From: Solimicrobium silvestre
GTDB taxonomy: Bacteria; Pseudomonadota; Gammaproteobacteria; Burkholderiales; Burkholderiaceae_D
Length of the DNA: 64,000 nucleotides
NCBI RefSeq assembly: GCF_002976435.1
Contig: NZ_PUGF01000007.1
Location: 124,001 to 188,000 of the forward strand
Direction of reading: 5' to 3'
In this document: positions 55,401 to 64,000 of the stretch, piece by piece
Numbering within the stretch: the stretch's first letter is position 1
Layout: each line of letters starts with the position of its first letter
The notes under the pieces: generated by a model
The model's input: the letters and a program-made list of their open reading frames with translations, nothing else
Told to the model about the DNA's origin: nothing
Database searches by the model: none
Made by a program: the position numbers and the translations under genes

Positions 55401-55521
55401 CTTCATCTTGACCAAGACGACTGTAGCTAAGAATGCCCCCTATCAATAACGCCGCAATCAAATACCGCGTCATAGGAATATTTTCAAGCGCCCAGCGGGA
55501 TAAATTTAAGCGGGATTTCAT
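52411..55521 (-). CDS. RND-family multidrug/metal efflux permease
   Basis: Inner-membrane transporter of 1036 residues with the AcrB/hydrophobe-amphiphile efflux fold: two groups of about six helices, large periplasmic loops, and the proton-relay motif region ALGLLVDDAIIAVEMM. It extrudes unknown compounds, coupled to proton entry. Its ATG overlaps the adaptor stop (ATGA). No outer-membrane channel gene is adjacent, so it probably uses a shared TolC. Confidence 0.95.
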   Translation of the reverse strand: MKSRLNLSRWALENIPMTRYLIAALLIGGILSYSRLGQDEDPPFTFRVMVISANWPGATALQMAEQVTDKLEKKLQETPYIDKIRSYSKPGETLITLQLRESTPPAETIAAWYQVRKKIGDISGTFPKGVIGPFFNDEFGDTFGSIFALSGDGYTYAEMKDYADFVRQQFLQIPSVSKVELYGVQDEKLYIEFSQKKFARLGISFDAIVNQLNAQNVIESTGVLVTPYDNLQLRVSGALKSGKDLENLPLRANGITFRLGDFATIKRDYIDPPHDKMRYNGREVIGLGISMEHGADIIELGKNLQNAAEVIKAKLPYGLELQRIVDQPNAVKSSVSEFLRSLSEAVAIVLAVSFLALGLHVKPWRLDVRPGLVVGLTIPLVLAVTFLFMRIFDIDLHKISLGALIIALGLLVDDAIIAVEMMVRKMEEGMSRFDAATFAYTSTAMPMLTGTLITAAGFLPIGLAKSMAGEYTFSMFSVNTLALIISWLVAVLFTPYIGYILLKVKPAVSADSHQTLFDTPFYSRIRRMVNWCVEWRKATILLTLAAFALGLFGFGFIEQQFFPDSSRPELMVELWLPEGASFTSTEVQAKKMEQFVLHQNGVESVTSYVGTGSPRFYLPLDQIFPQSNVAQLVILPKSLAFREALRLKIVAAFKNDFPEVRGRVKFLPNGPPAPYPVQFLISGDSLIKVRSIADQVKEIMRANPNTVGVNDNWNESIKVLRLNLDQDKLLALGIGSQTVMRTANTILSGTTIGQYRENNKLIDIVIRQPVEERATITALNDANIQMPTGETIPLSQLAQVRFVWEPGVVWREGREWAITVQSDVADGIQGPTVSDQIEAKLTNLRAALPAGYKIDLEGSAADSSKAQDSIIANVPLVIFIIFTLLMLQLKSFSRALLVFLTGPLGVAGAAIALLLLQRPFGFVAQLGVIALFGMIIRNSVILIDQIEQNIAAGATPWNAIVESAVRRFRPIILTAAATVLAMIPLSRSVFWGPMAVAIMGGLIVATVLTMFFLPALYAACFRVKSDANKNDAERIE

Positions 55522-56669
55522 TTGACGACGGCACCGGTACCGGCGGCCGCTGCAGCGGAGCTAGCATTAGTCACTGGTTCTTCGTCAAGCACCCGAACCC
55601 GCTGCCCTTGCTTCAAGGAATTCACTCCAGCCGTCACCACCATTTGCCCGTTGCTAACACCGCCCGTCAAAATAATATCGTTGCCGATGGGTGCGCCGAT
55701 TTCAACCCGGGTCAATTTTGTCAGGTTATTTTCCACCACCCACACGGCCGAACTTCCCTTGTCCTGAAACAAAGCTGTAAGCGGCACTTTGATTGATTGG
55801 TTCGCGCTCTTCGCGGAAAAAATAACATACGCCGTCATGCCCAGATGCACGTCAGCAGGAGCATCGATTAGCGAAACTTTAGTAATGAAGGTGCGCGTTG
55901 CGGGATCGGCAATGGGTGATATTTCACGAATTTTTCCGGCAATCAAATCCTTGGGGTGCGCCCAGATACGCACCTGAACGTCGCTCGTCGTGCGCAACGT
56001 ATCCACCTTATTCTCTGGAATGCCAATGACTACTTCTTTTTCGGCTAACTCAGCCACCCGTAAAATGTCTGCACCCGCCACAACCACCTGCCCTACTTCA
56101 GCATTAATATTGGTCACTACGCCGTCTGCGTTGGCGACCAGCGTCGTATAGTTGACCTGATTCGATTGGCTCTTATTGATAGCAACTGACTGTTCATATG
56201 CAGCTTCGGCTGATTTGAATGCGCCCTCTTTGCTATCCAACACGGCCTGGCTTACAAAATTCTTGTCACGCAAGTTCAGGTAGCGTTTTAATTCGGCGCT
56301 GGCCAGATCACGGTTGCTTTCACTCGCTGTCAGCGCGGCGACGGCTTGCGCTTGTGCCAATTTTTGATCTAGAGGATCTAATTGCATCAATATCTGGCCG
56401 CTTTTAACCAGACTACCAACCTCCACGGCACGCGACACAATTTTGCCGCCGACCCGAAATCCAAGCCGGGATTCAATACGCGCACGTACTTCACCGGCGA
56501 ATTCGGCATCGATCTCGGCATTAGTTGATGTTAATTTGATTACCCGTACTGGGCGGACTTCGTTGACATTGTCTATCGGCTTTGAGCAGCCGGAAACAAG
56601 TAATGTGATAGCAAAAAGGGCAAACCTTCCAAGGCGGCCATATCTCAAGGAAAGAATGAAATTGTTCAC
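55518..56669 (-). CDS. RND efflux periplasmic adaptor (lipoprotein)
   Basis: AcrA/MexA-type membrane-fusion protein of 383 residues with a lipobox (LVSGC at about 28), lipoyl domain (RLGFRVGGKIVSRAVEVGSLVKSGQ), helical hairpin and beta-barrel (ITGGVSNGQMVVTAGVNSLKQGQRV). It links the RND permease to an outer-membrane channel. A palindrome at 56728-56749 upstream may be the operator of an unlinked repressor. Confidence 0.94.
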   Translation of the reverse strand: MNNFILSLRYGRLGRFALFAITLLVSGCSKPIDNVNEVRPVRVIKLTSTNAEIDAEFAGEVRARIESRLGFRVGGKIVSRAVEVGSLVKSGQILMQLDPLDQKLAQAQAVAALTASESNRDLASAELKRYLNLRDKNFVSQAVLDSKEGAFKSAEAAYEQSVAINKSQSNQVNYTTLVANADGVVTNINAEVGQVVVAGADILRVAELAEKEVVIGIPENKVDTLRTTSDVQVRIWAHPKDLIAGKIREISPIADPATRTFITKVSLIDAPADVHLGMTAYVIFSAKSANQSIKVPLTALFQDKGSSAVWVVENNLTKLTRVEIGAPIGNDIILTGGVSNGQMVVTAGVNSLKQGQRVRVLDEEPVTNASSAAAAAGTGAVVK

Positions 56670-56727
56670 CTTTTGACCCTTTATGAGGTTGACCAGCTAA
56701 ACATGGAACTTGCCGTTGTGCCAGCAA

Positions 56728-56749
56728 CTAACAACGTAGGAGTTGTTAG
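56728..56749. promoter_or_regulatory. Candidate operator of the RND pump
   Basis: CTAACAAC (56728-56735) and GTTGTTAG (56742-56749) are perfect complements around a 6-bp spacer, 59-80 bp upstream of the adaptor start codon. The form resembles TetR-family operators; no such regulator is encoded next to the pump. The rest of the 56670-57031 gap has no recognised gene. Confidence 0.35.
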
Positions 56750-57031
56750 CCTTATTCAACATTATATTTAACTTTTAAGCCATTACTACCCATATTTCCA
56801 GACCAACTCGGGCAGATCAATTTCTGCATCGCAGAATGACAGAGTGGAAAGTGTCAGCTTTTTTTACGCCTTGAACAAAGTTACGTGTTTATTGCTTTGA
56901 AAAAATAAATTCTCGCGCACTAACATATTGTTTTAAAAGAATAAATTTATTCGAAATTGCTTGAAGGCATGTTAATTGCATTCTTATTTCTTAGGTTTTT
57001 TTACAAACGAAATCATAGGAGTTAAGTTCAA

Positions 57032-57805
57032 ATGAATATCAAAAATTTGGCTAAATTTTCTATCATCGGCTTAGCTCTTGTCGTTACGCAAATATCTGCT
57101 GTCAACGCCAATCCGCTCACCGCAAATATCACCTATTTCAGAATCAGTGATTCGGACCCGGATGCAAACAAGCTTTGCTGCACCGATGCGACCCCGGAGG
57201 TGACCAATAACTTGGGACCTGACGGCTTACCTATGCTACTTAGCACCTACACAGGTATCACTCCGCACGATACTAATGGCGCTGATGAACTAACTTATTG
57301 GAGCCCTAACTTTAATCCGAATGTCTCCCAAACCGGTACCGGAACAATCAATATCCCCTTTAACAACAGCGCCATGTACAACCCTAACGGCACTGGTTTT
57401 TATGATGGGAACGGGAATGGCTATTTATCCGCCGTTATTTCTGCAACATTAATTGCGCCTACCGCCGAAACGATCTCTTTTACAGTCGCATCAGATGACA
57501 ATGCCTTCGTTTTTCTTGATGGGCAGGTCGTCTGTAACAATGGCGGTGTTCACGGTGCGCAAACTGTAGGCTGCACATCAGGCACGATAGGTGCTGGTAA
57601 TCATTCACTTGAAGTGTTTTATGACGATTTGAACCAAACTGGCGCAGTGTTGGATTTCAACGTGATCACAGAGGGCATCACCACCACGCCAATCTCTTTT
57701 GACCCCGCTCCGGTTCCAGAGCCCGCTTCGCTGGCATTACTGGCTATTGGTCTTTTGAGTCTTTTCGGGGTTGGTGTTTCACGTAGAGTGAAGTGTCGGG
57801 TGTAA
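57032..57805 (+). CDS. PEP-CTERM sorted secreted protein
   Basis: Protein of 257 residues with a signal peptide (IIGLALVVTQISAVNA), a PA14/fibro-slime-like beta domain (about 85-215; SFTVASDDNAFVFLDGQVVCNNGG, then GAGNHSLEVFYDDLNQTG) and a C-terminal PEP-CTERM signal: VPEPASLALLAIGLLSLFGVGVSRR. Exosortase-type enzymes cleave this signal and release the protein to the surface or exopolysaccharide. AGGAG lies 10 nt before the ATG. It sits at the edge of an exopolysaccharide locus. Confidence 0.9.
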   Translation: MNIKNLAKFSIIGLALVVTQISAVNANPLTANITYFRISDSDPDANKLCCTDATPEVTNNLGPDGLPMLLSTYTGITPHDTNGADELTYWSPNFNPNVSQTGTGTINIPFNNSAMYNPNGTGFYDGNGNGYLSAVISATLIAPTAETISFTVASDDNAFVFLDGQVVCNNGGVHGAQTVGCTSGTIGAGNHSLEVFYDDLNQTGAVLDFNVITEGITTTPISFDPAPVPEPASLALLAIGLLSLFGVGVSRRVKCRV

Positions 57806-57825
57806 TTATTTACGTCAAGATTGCC

Positions 57826-57855
57826 AAAAGCCATCTATGCTCTAGATGGCTTTTT
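57826..57855. terminator. Bidirectional Rho-independent terminator
   Basis: AAAAGCCATCTA and TAGATGGCTTTT form a 12-bp stem with a 5-nt loop; T-runs exist on both strands. It lies between the convergent PEP-CTERM and manC genes and can serve both. Confidence 0.88.
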
Positions 57856-57872
57856 AGTAATTTAAAATAACC

Positions 57873-59318
57873 TCAACCAACCCTGCCGTAATTATCCTCA
57901 TAGCGCACGATATCGTCCTCACCCAAGTAACTGCCAGACTGCACCTCAATGATTTCAAGTGGAATTGAACCGGGGTTTGAGAGTCGATGCACCTCGCCAA
58001 GCGGGATATAGGTAGATTGATTTTCTGTCAGCAGAGTGACTTTATCGCCACAAGTAATTTCTGCAGTTCCTCTCACAACAACCCAGTGCTCTGCACGGTG
58101 ATGATGTTTTTGCAGGCTAATCTTGGCACCCGGTTTCACTTGAATCTGTTTTACTTTGAACCGCTCCCCTTCGACTATGCTGTCGTACCAACCCCAAGGG
58201 CGGTTAACTTTTCTGTGCGTGTTGTGTTCCAGCCTATTTTGCTTTTCTAGCGCATCTACTATTTTTTTAACCTGCTGGCTTTGAGCTCTATCGGCAACCA
58301 GCACGGCATCGGCCGTTTCCACAATCACCAAATTGTTAACACCCACTGCACTGACCAGCCGTTTTGATGAATAGATCAGGCTATTACTCGTATCTGAATG
58401 CAGCACATCGCCATGCACCACGTTGCCATTTGCGTCTTGCTCGCCCACCATCCACACAGCGCTCCATGCGCCGAGATCATTCCAGCCTGCGCTAAGCGGC
58501 ACCATATGGATGGCAACTTCGGAGCCAGGGCATTTTTCCATAACAGCGTAATCAATGGATGCGCTTGGAATCTGTTCAAACGCGGCTTTGCCAGGTCGAA
58601 TAAATGCAAAATCTTCCGATTTGCCAAGCCAGGCTTGTTGCGTTGCGGTTTCTATATCGGGCCGGAAATGTTTAATAGCGGCGAGCCAGGTGCTTGCTTT
58701 GAGGACAAAAATGCCGCTATTCCACGTATAGTCGCCACTTTCCAGAAATTGCTGTGCAGTTTTAAGATCGGGCTTTTCAGTAAATTGCGTCACTGTGTAT
58801 TCACCATTACGCCCCAATTCACCCTCGAAATTGATATAGCCGAAACCTGTTTCCGGCCTGTCGGGTGTAATGCCGAGAATTGCTATCGCACCTTCTGCGG
58901 CGATACGCACGCACTGCTGTAATGCTTTGATATACGCCCCATCATCCGTAATAGTTTGGTCTGCCGGAATGACGGCCAAAATCGGATCGCTCCCGTTAGC
59001 CATTGCATGCAGTGCGGCAAATGTTAGCGCTGGGGCGGTATTACGCCCTACCGGTTCGAGCAGCAACGTTGCTTTAATTGACTTCATCTCACGCAGTTGC
59101 TCAAGCGCTAAAAAGCGATGCTCTTCATTGGTCACCACCAAGGTGTCAGCAAGCAGAATATCAGTGCAGGCAATGCTATTGATGCGTGAAATGGCTTGTT
59201 GAAATAAACTGTTTGTACCGGATAACACCAAAAATTGTTTGGGGAAACCAGCGCGTGACAAAGGCCAAAGTCTAGTTCCTGAACCACCGCAAAGAATTAC
59301 TGGAGTGACTGTGTTCAT
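57873..59318 (-). CDS. manC: Mannose-1-phosphate guanylyltransferase/mannose-6-phosphate isomerase
   Basis: Bifunctional enzyme of 481 residues. The N-terminal nucleotidyltransferase has VILCGGSGTRLWPLSRAGFPKQF and FTEKPDLKTAQQFL; the C-terminal cupin-type isomerase has RPWGWYDSIVEGERFKVKQIQVKPGAKISLQKHHHRAEHWVVV. It makes GDP-mannose for exopolysaccharide. AAGGGG precedes the ATG. It lies 29 bp after the O-antigen ligase-like gene on the same strand. Confidence 0.95.
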   Translation of the reverse strand: MNTVTPVILCGGSGTRLWPLSRAGFPKQFLVLSGTNSLFQQAISRINSIACTDILLADTLVVTNEEHRFLALEQLREMKSIKATLLLEPVGRNTAPALTFAALHAMANGSDPILAVIPADQTITDDGAYIKALQQCVRIAAEGAIAILGITPDRPETGFGYINFEGELGRNGEYTVTQFTEKPDLKTAQQFLESGDYTWNSGIFVLKASTWLAAIKHFRPDIETATQQAWLGKSEDFAFIRPGKAAFEQIPSASIDYAVMEKCPGSEVAIHMVPLSAGWNDLGAWSAVWMVGEQDANGNVVHGDVLHSDTSNSLIYSSKRLVSAVGVNNLVIVETADAVLVADRAQSQQVKKIVDALEKQNRLEHNTHRKVNRPWGWYDSIVEGERFKVKQIQVKPGAKISLQKHHHRAEHWVVVRGTAEITCGDKVTLLTENQSTYIPLGEVHRLSNPGSIPLEIIEVQSGSYLGEDDIVRYEDNYGRVG

Positions 59319-59347
59319 TGCTGATTCCCCTTTGATATTGTTTTTTA

Positions 59348-61144
59348 CTATGACTCAATTTTTTCGCGCAAATGTATCAGCAGCACCAACAAATAAAACA
59401 CGATACTCATACGAGGAAAATCGAACAGACTATCCACCATCCCTACCGTCAAAAAACCAATCAGTGCCGAAGCCAGCAATGCCGCTGGAAAAGCCTTTTC
59501 ATCAGCGCGCCGCACCAGTATGACTGCGCTGTAAATCAATAACGCTGACATCAGTATTAAACCGAACCAACCCTGTTCAAAATAAAGTTGCAGAGCCAGG
59601 TTTTTGAAATGCCACGGTAGGTGGTTTTCAGTGGAGAAAAACCAGTTCTGCATGCCTTGTGCAAAATCGCCATTAGCGATCAACTCATCACCGTTCGGTG
59701 CGCGTAAAGAAACCGAGGCAATGTCGATAACGCTACCGTCATTAAAATTCACTAGCGACAATTTGCGCGGGGCGCGCGAATGCCAAGACTGATCTCGTAA
59801 TTGCTTGGTATCGATAGAAAGTGTAAATGTTTGCCAGTCAGTTGCGTCACCGGGCTTCACTACTTTCCACAGGCACTGCTCGGGATATAGCATCCATTTT
59901 TGACATAAGGGCAGATACAATTCCGCGTTCGGATCTTTACTACGCACGACTATTTTCAGGATGTAAAGCTTATCCGGCTGCACATCAACCACTTGCTCGA
60001 AATAGAGTGGATCTCCTCCAGTCAAGTGCAAATAATTGTGCTCATCTTCACGCATGAAACGGTACTCAGATATGTTGGCTGCCGGAACACGCTGAACATA
60101 CAATCCCGGCAGACGCCCCTGCCCCATGCCGAACAGTTTGACTGGCAACCCTTGATCCATAATGTCCAGAATCTGGTGCCAATGCGCTACGCGTAAATTC
60201 ATGTCACGTTGCATATTTCCGGCGCGCCAGTGCATAGGCGTATTAATTAAAGAAAACCATAAACCCACGCCAATGAGTAGCAGTACCAGCATGGTAATAA
60301 AAATATGCCGCATTCTTTGCATGACACTGCGATGTGGCAGCATTCCAGCCAGAAGTACGATGCTGGCTAAGATCAACGCTAAATAACCGCCACGGGCATA
60401 GGTGACTAGCATGGCATAACAGGCGATTAAAAAAATTAGCGAAGCGGATAACTTAAGCGCCCAATGTCGGCTGTGTATCCCCCACCACAAAACAAAAGGC
60501 ATGGCCGTTGCAAAATAGGCTTCAATGTAAGCACCGCCTGTATGCATGCCGGAAAACAAGCCGACCACGCGATAGCCGCTATGGAAATTCCACAAGCCAG
60601 TCATGCTAATACGCTCCCAAGCCACCGCAAGCCCAGCGCCTAATACGCCCAAACTCATGCCGAAAGCGATGCGGTAAAACGTCTTGTCAGCGTCGCGTTG
60701 CAAATCACCCGCTAGCAGCGGCAACAGCAGCAACGCAAACCCTAATCCCTTGCCAACCCTGAGCGCATTGTAGGGGCTGTAATAATTATTAAAAGAATTG
60801 CTGTCCAAAGCCGGAAATGGCCAAGCGCCCATTATCGTTGCGACAAGGCCCGCCAAACCAACCGCCCAAAATAGCGCAGTAGCGGTAGTGGTCATGCCGA
60901 AATAGGTATTTTTTAATTCGCCCAGCCCTCTACGGGCAAGTACCGTGATAACGGTAAGCAGCAGGAGCAAATCAAATTCATCAAAGAAAAATTGACCAGT
61001 CCACGGCGCAAAATCCAAGACGGGTAAGGCGGCCAATAAAATGGGCAGCCAAGTTTGTGGCCAGCGCCACAAAAACAGCACATAGCCCCCGTAAATCAAG
61101 AGAAGCCAAAGCGCGATTGGATGAATACTAAGACTTGATAACAT
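59348..61144 (-). CDS. O-antigen ligase/polymerase-like membrane protein
   Basis: Polytopic protein of 598 residues. About ten helices in the first 310 residues include the Wzy_C-type region (YARGGYLALILASIVLLAG). A large periplasmic domain (about 320-520) contains a carbohydrate-binding-like beta module (DPLYFEQVVDVQPDKLYILKIVV), followed by further helices. It probably polymerises or ligates exopolysaccharide units. I chose ATG 61144, preceded by TTGGTGA; a TTG at 61162 has no ribosome site. Confidence 0.85.
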   Translation of the reverse strand: MLSSLSIHPIALWLLLIYGGYVLFLWRWPQTWLPILLAALPVLDFAPWTGQFFFDEFDLLLLLTVITVLARRGLGELKNTYFGMTTTATALFWAVGLAGLVATIMGAWPFPALDSNSFNNYYSPYNALRVGKGLGFALLLLPLLAGDLQRDADKTFYRIAFGMSLGVLGAGLAVAWERISMTGLWNFHSGYRVVGLFSGMHTGGAYIEAYFATAMPFVLWWGIHSRHWALKLSASLIFLIACYAMLVTYARGGYLALILASIVLLAGMLPHRSVMQRMRHIFITMLVLLLIGVGLWFSLINTPMHWRAGNMQRDMNLRVAHWHQILDIMDQGLPVKLFGMGQGRLPGLYVQRVPAANISEYRFMREDEHNYLHLTGGDPLYFEQVVDVQPDKLYILKIVVRSKDPNAELYLPLCQKWMLYPEQCLWKVVKPGDATDWQTFTLSIDTKQLRDQSWHSRAPRKLSLVNFNDGSVIDIASVSLRAPNGDELIANGDFAQGMQNWFFSTENHLPWHFKNLALQLYFEQGWFGLILMSALLIYSAVILVRRADEKAFPAALLASALIGFLTVGMVDSLFDFPRMSIVFYLLVLLIHLREKIES

Positions 61145-61345
61145 GTCACCAAAATTAGGCAAATACTATGTTAATTATCAGGAGGAGATGGTTACCCAGT
61201 TCTTCATATTATGTTGCGTATTGAAATTATTCTATGCGAAATGCTAACAGAAGCGACTCAAATTTGCTAAGCTGACTTCATCAAGTTGTACAAATAAGCG
61301 TAGCAGAGATACAGAAACAAAGAACAATTTTAATGATTGTGCTCA

Positions 61346-62152
61346 ATGAATCTCACCAACTCTACCCCCCGTATTTCCCTCGCACGGCGCGCTAAATTAC
61401 TGGTGCTATATTGCCTTTTTTTAACTCTTGCCAAGCCTCTTTACGCCAGCGACTTTAGTGACGTGATCAAGGCGATTAAGCCATCGGTGGTCGCCATAGG
61501 CTCTGTACAAAAAACCCGCAGCCCAGCCATTAGCTTTAAAGGAACAGGATTTGCGGTAGGCGACGGGCTGACTATTATTACCAATGCCCATGTGATCAAT
61601 ACGCCTTTAAATGCTGCTGAACAGGAAACGCTAGGAGTGTTAATCGAGCGGAAAGGCGATACGCCGGAATTCCGGACGGCGGTAATTACGGCCGTTGATG
61701 AAGAGCATGACCTGGCCCGATTAACCATCGGCGGAACTCCGCTACCAGCACTAACTTTAGGAGATATTAGCCAAGTCGACGAAGGCCAGTCGATCGCCTT
61801 TACCGGATTTCCTCTGGGTATAGTCCTTGGATTTCAGCACGTAACCCATCAAGGAATCATTTCTGCTCTCACGCCAATTGTCAGGCCAGCTCTGACTGCA
61901 CTGCAACTGAATCCCAAAATGGCAGCGCAATTACGCCGCACTCCTTTTATCGTCCTCCAACTGGATGCAACCGCTTACCCGGGCAACAGTGGCAGCCCAC
62001 TCTTTGACCCACAAAACGGCAAAGTACTCGGTGTCATCAACATGGTTTTTGTTAAAGGATTAAAAGAAGCGGCCATTACAAATCCGAGCGGTATCAGCTA
62101 TGCGATTCCAGTTAATTATGTCAGCGACATTCTTAAATTAAAAGTTCCGTGA
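61346..62152 (+). CDS. Trypsin-like serine protease (HtrA/DegP protease domain)
   Basis: Protease of 268 residues with an N-terminal export segment (LLVLYCLFLTLAKPLYA). The catalytic triad is visible: His in ITNAHVIN, Asp in EEHDLARLTIGG and Ser in YPGNSGSPLFD. There is no PDZ domain. It probably acts in the periplasm. ATG 61346 is taken as the start; a TTG at 61337 is possible and neither has a good ribosome site. Confidence 0.9.
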   Translation: MNLTNSTPRISLARRAKLLVLYCLFLTLAKPLYASDFSDVIKAIKPSVVAIGSVQKTRSPAISFKGTGFAVGDGLTIITNAHVINTPLNAAEQETLGVLIERKGDTPEFRTAVITAVDEEHDLARLTIGGTPLPALTLGDISQVDEGQSIAFTGFPLGIVLGFQHVTHQGIISALTPIVRPALTALQLNPKMAAQLRRTPFIVLQLDATAYPGNSGSPLFDPQNGKVLGVINMVFVKGLKEAAITNPSGISYAIPVNYVSDILKLKVP

Positions 62153-62547
62153 TTTTTGAAGGCTGGATTTTGTCAGTGTTTTTTCAAAAATAAACGATGA
62201 ACTGAGCACTAATTCCGACAATTTAGGCCAATTCCATATACCCCCCTGTTTTTTTATAATATTTAACGTATCGAATGGGTTTCCCATCGATTAAAAATAC
62301 GCTTTTCGATAGTTTATTATTAACCCAATACAAGGTTTAGCCTCTACAGTTAAAAGTTAATTTTTATACTACGGTATATTGAGATAAAAACATCAAAATA
62401 ACTCATGCTTTAAGGCAATTTTAAGTACAAAATACCACGATTTAACGCTCACCTTTCCCCCGTTGCCCTGAGTAACTATTCCCAGATTGTGGATTTTTAA
62501 TGCATCTGATATATTCATTCGACCTCACCGCAAAAGTAGACATTCAA
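62153..62547. other. 395-bp intergenic region before the polysaccharide genes
   Basis: This A+T-rich region with a run of six C near 62238 and several A/T tracts probably carries the promoter of the downstream polysaccharide genes. I see no supported gene or clear operator. An ATG at 62500 could extend the next gene by 16 residues. Confidence 0.4.
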
Positions 62548-63831
62548 ATGAATACAACAGTTGGCGTAGTAGGGCTTGGCTATGTAGGACTCCCGTTGGC
62601 TGTCGAGTTCGGGAAAAAAATTAAGACGGTCGGCTTCGATCTTTCCGAAAAAAAAGTGTCAAACTTTCACAAGTTTATTGACGCTAACGGAGAGTTATCT
62701 ATTGAAGAGATGCGTGCTGCTGAGTATTTAACCACCAGCACCGATCCAAGCACCTTGTCCTGCGCCGACTTCATCGTCATTGCGGTGCCAACACCAGTCG
62801 ACTTTGCCCATAACCCTGACTTCACACCACTGCGCGGTGCCAGCGAAACAGTCGGCAGAAATATGAAACGCGGCGCGATTGTCGTCTACGAATCCACCGT
62901 TTATCCCGGCGCCACCGAAGAGATCTGTATTCCCATCCTGGAGCGCTTTTCCGGCATGAAATGGAAGCAAGACTTCCATGTCGGCTTCTCTCCAGAACGC
63001 ATCAATCCCGGCGACAAAGAACATGCCTTACCCAACATCATCAAAGTAGTTTCCGGCGACGATGCAGACACGCTGGACAAAATTGCGACGCTCTATGAAA
63101 CCATCATCAAAGCAGGTGTTTATCGCGCCTCCAACATCAAGGTAGCCGAAGCGGCCAAGGTAATTGAGAACACCCAGCGCGATTTAAATATTGCCCTAAT
63201 GAATGAGTTGTCGATTATTTTCGACATGATCGGTATTGATACGCTTGAAGTCTTACAGGCCGCCGGTACCAAATGGAATTTCCTCAATTTCAGACCGGGC
63301 TTAGTTGGCGGCCACTGCATCGGCGTTGATCCCTATTACCTGACCCATAAAGCCGACATGCTTGGCTACCATCCGCAAGTGATACTGGCTGGCAGGCGCA
63401 TTAACGATGGCATGGCCAAGTTTATTGCCGAGAAAGTGGTCAAAGAAATTATTAAGGCTAACCACCACGTTAAAGGTTGCATCGTTAATGTTATGGGGCT
63501 GACTTTCAAAGAAAATTGTCCAGACTTACGCAACTCCAAAGTCGCCGACATGATTTACGAATTACAAACCTATGGCGTGGAAGTACATGTGCATGACCCA
63601 ATCGCCGATGCCGGGGAAGCCCAGCATGAATATGGATTAAAGCTGGACAGCTGGGCGGAATTACCCAAAGCCACCGTCACTATCGCCGCTGTCTCACACC
63701 ACGAATTGCTGCAACGTCCTTTATCTGATTACCAATCCAAGTCTCTTCCCAACGCCTGCTTCGTCGACATCAAGTCACAATATGATCGCTCCGCATTGAC
63801 TGCGGCAGGTTTTACTATCTGGCGTCTCTAA
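62548..63831 (+). CDS. tviB: UDP-N-acetylglucosamine 6-dehydrogenase, TviB/WbpA type
   Basis: Nucleotide-sugar dehydrogenase of 427 residues. The NAD site [18 protein letters not shown] lies at the N-terminus, the catalytic Cys in [19 protein letters not shown], and the C-terminal UDP-binding domain has [16 protein letters not shown]. It oxidises a UDP-N-acetylhexosamine to the uronic acid for capsule or exopolysaccharide. I chose ATG 62548 because the NAD fold starts directly after it, matching the family length of about 425. The epimerase gene follows 34 bp later. Confidence 0.92.
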   Translation: MNTTVGVVGLGYVGLPLAVEFGKKIKTVGFDLSEKKVSNFHKFIDANGELSIEEMRAAEYLTTSTDPSTLSCADFIVIAVPTPVDFAHNPDFTPLRGASETVGRNMKRGAIVVYESTVYPGATEEICIPILERFSGMKWKQDFHVGFSPERINPGDKEHALPNIIKVVSGDDADTLDKIATLYETIIKAGVYRASNIKVAEAAKVIENTQRDLNIALMNELSIIFDMIGIDTLEVLQAAGTKWNFLNFRPGLVGGHCIGVDPYYLTHKADMLGYHPQVILAGRRINDGMAKFIAEKVVKEIIKANHHVKGCIVNVMGLTFKENCPDLRNSKVADMIYELQTYGVEVHVHDPIADAGEAQHEYGLKLDSWAELPKATVTIAAVSHHELLQRPLSDYQSKSLPNACFVDIKSQYDRSALTAAGFTIWRL

Positions 63832-63865
63832 TTTTTGCTACCGGCGAACGAATTTAAGGCTGACT

Positions 63866-64000
63866 ATGACTACTTATCATGAAGTCCAACAAAAACTGAA
63901 GCAGCAACAATCGTGTTGGCTGATTACTGGCGTGGCAGGCTTCATTGGTTCCAACTTATTGGAAACACTGTTAAAGCTAAATCAAAAAGTAGTCGGACTG
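63866..64000 (+). CDS. NAD-dependent nucleotide-sugar epimerase, 3' end missing
   Basis: The first 45 codons are visible, opening with [17 protein letters not shown] and then the Rossmann signature [19 protein letters not shown]. This is the start of an SDR-type UDP-sugar epimerase; after a TviB-type dehydrogenase it is most likely a TviC/WbpP-type C4 epimerase. The gene runs off the window. Confidence 0.85.
   Translation, partial: MTTYHEVQQKLKQQQSCWLITGVAGFIGSNLLETLLKLNQKVVGL

Noticed and set aside
1-64000. CRISPR arrays, tRNA, rRNA and intact insertion sequences
   Set aside because: I looked for regularly spaced repeats, cloverleaf-like gene ends and transposase motifs and saw none; only the two MITE-like copies suggest mobility.

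Overview
This 64-kb window is chromosomal DNA from a betaproteobacterium, most likely Burkholderiales or Nitrosomonadales. That placement is inference from the gene families: a MaoC-phosphotransacetylase fusion beside a PHA synthase, an Fnr-type regulator with a hemN-ccoI-ccoS-ccoNOQPGH block, NnrU, a PEP-CTERM protein next to exopolysaccharide genes, and moderate G+C. I saw no rRNA, tRNA, CRISPR array or intact transposase gene.

Region 1 (1-12.4 kb) looks like a low-oxygen locus. It holds a NarL-type two-component system (sensor cut by the window edge), an [4Fe-4S] Fnr regulator, a bifunctional enoyl-CoA hydratase/phosphate acetyltransferase, a tripartite ABC exporter, a universal stress protein, a PHA synthase and a diguanylate cyclase. 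Region 2 (12.4-22.8 kb) is the high-affinity cbb3 oxidase module with its copper and heme maturation genes, all on the minus strand. Perfect FNR boxes (TTGAT-N4-ATCAA) stand at about -41.5 before phaC, ccoN and hemN, so the regulator and several probable targets lie together. A separate GTAGGGG/CCCCTAC element occurs before fnr and between usp and phaC. It is my candidate operator for the NarL-type regulator.

Region 3 (23-32 kb) is accessory metabolism: a YefM-YoeB toxin-antitoxin pair, a serine hydrolase, an ArsR/SRPBCC operon, a GNAT, a LysR regulator, a GST, an M20 amidohydrolase and NnrU. Region 4 (32.1-38.1 kb) is an A+T-rich island of poorly known minus-strand genes. Five of them lie between two identical 149-bp elements with 16-bp perfect terminal inverted repeats (MITE-like): a hypothetical protein, a lone MreB-like half-domain, an RraB-like protein, a DUF2314-like protein and a secreted ChaN/EreA-like protein.

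Region 5 (38-48.5 kb) carries a cupin, a LytS/LytTR two-component system, a small secreted protein, a nitronate monooxygenase-like enzyme, a PRPP synthetase paralogue, oleate hydratase and a TPR-GGDEF protein. Region 6 (49-57 kb) is envelope-related: an ice-binding (DUF3494) lipoprotein with Ig-like repeats, an OmpA-type protein and an RND efflux pump with its adaptor. Region 7 (57-64 kb) begins an exopolysaccharide locus: a PEP-CTERM protein, ManC, an O-antigen ligase/polymerase-like protein, a trypsin-like protease, a TviB-type UDP-sugar dehydrogenase and the start of a nucleotide-sugar epimerase cut by the window end.
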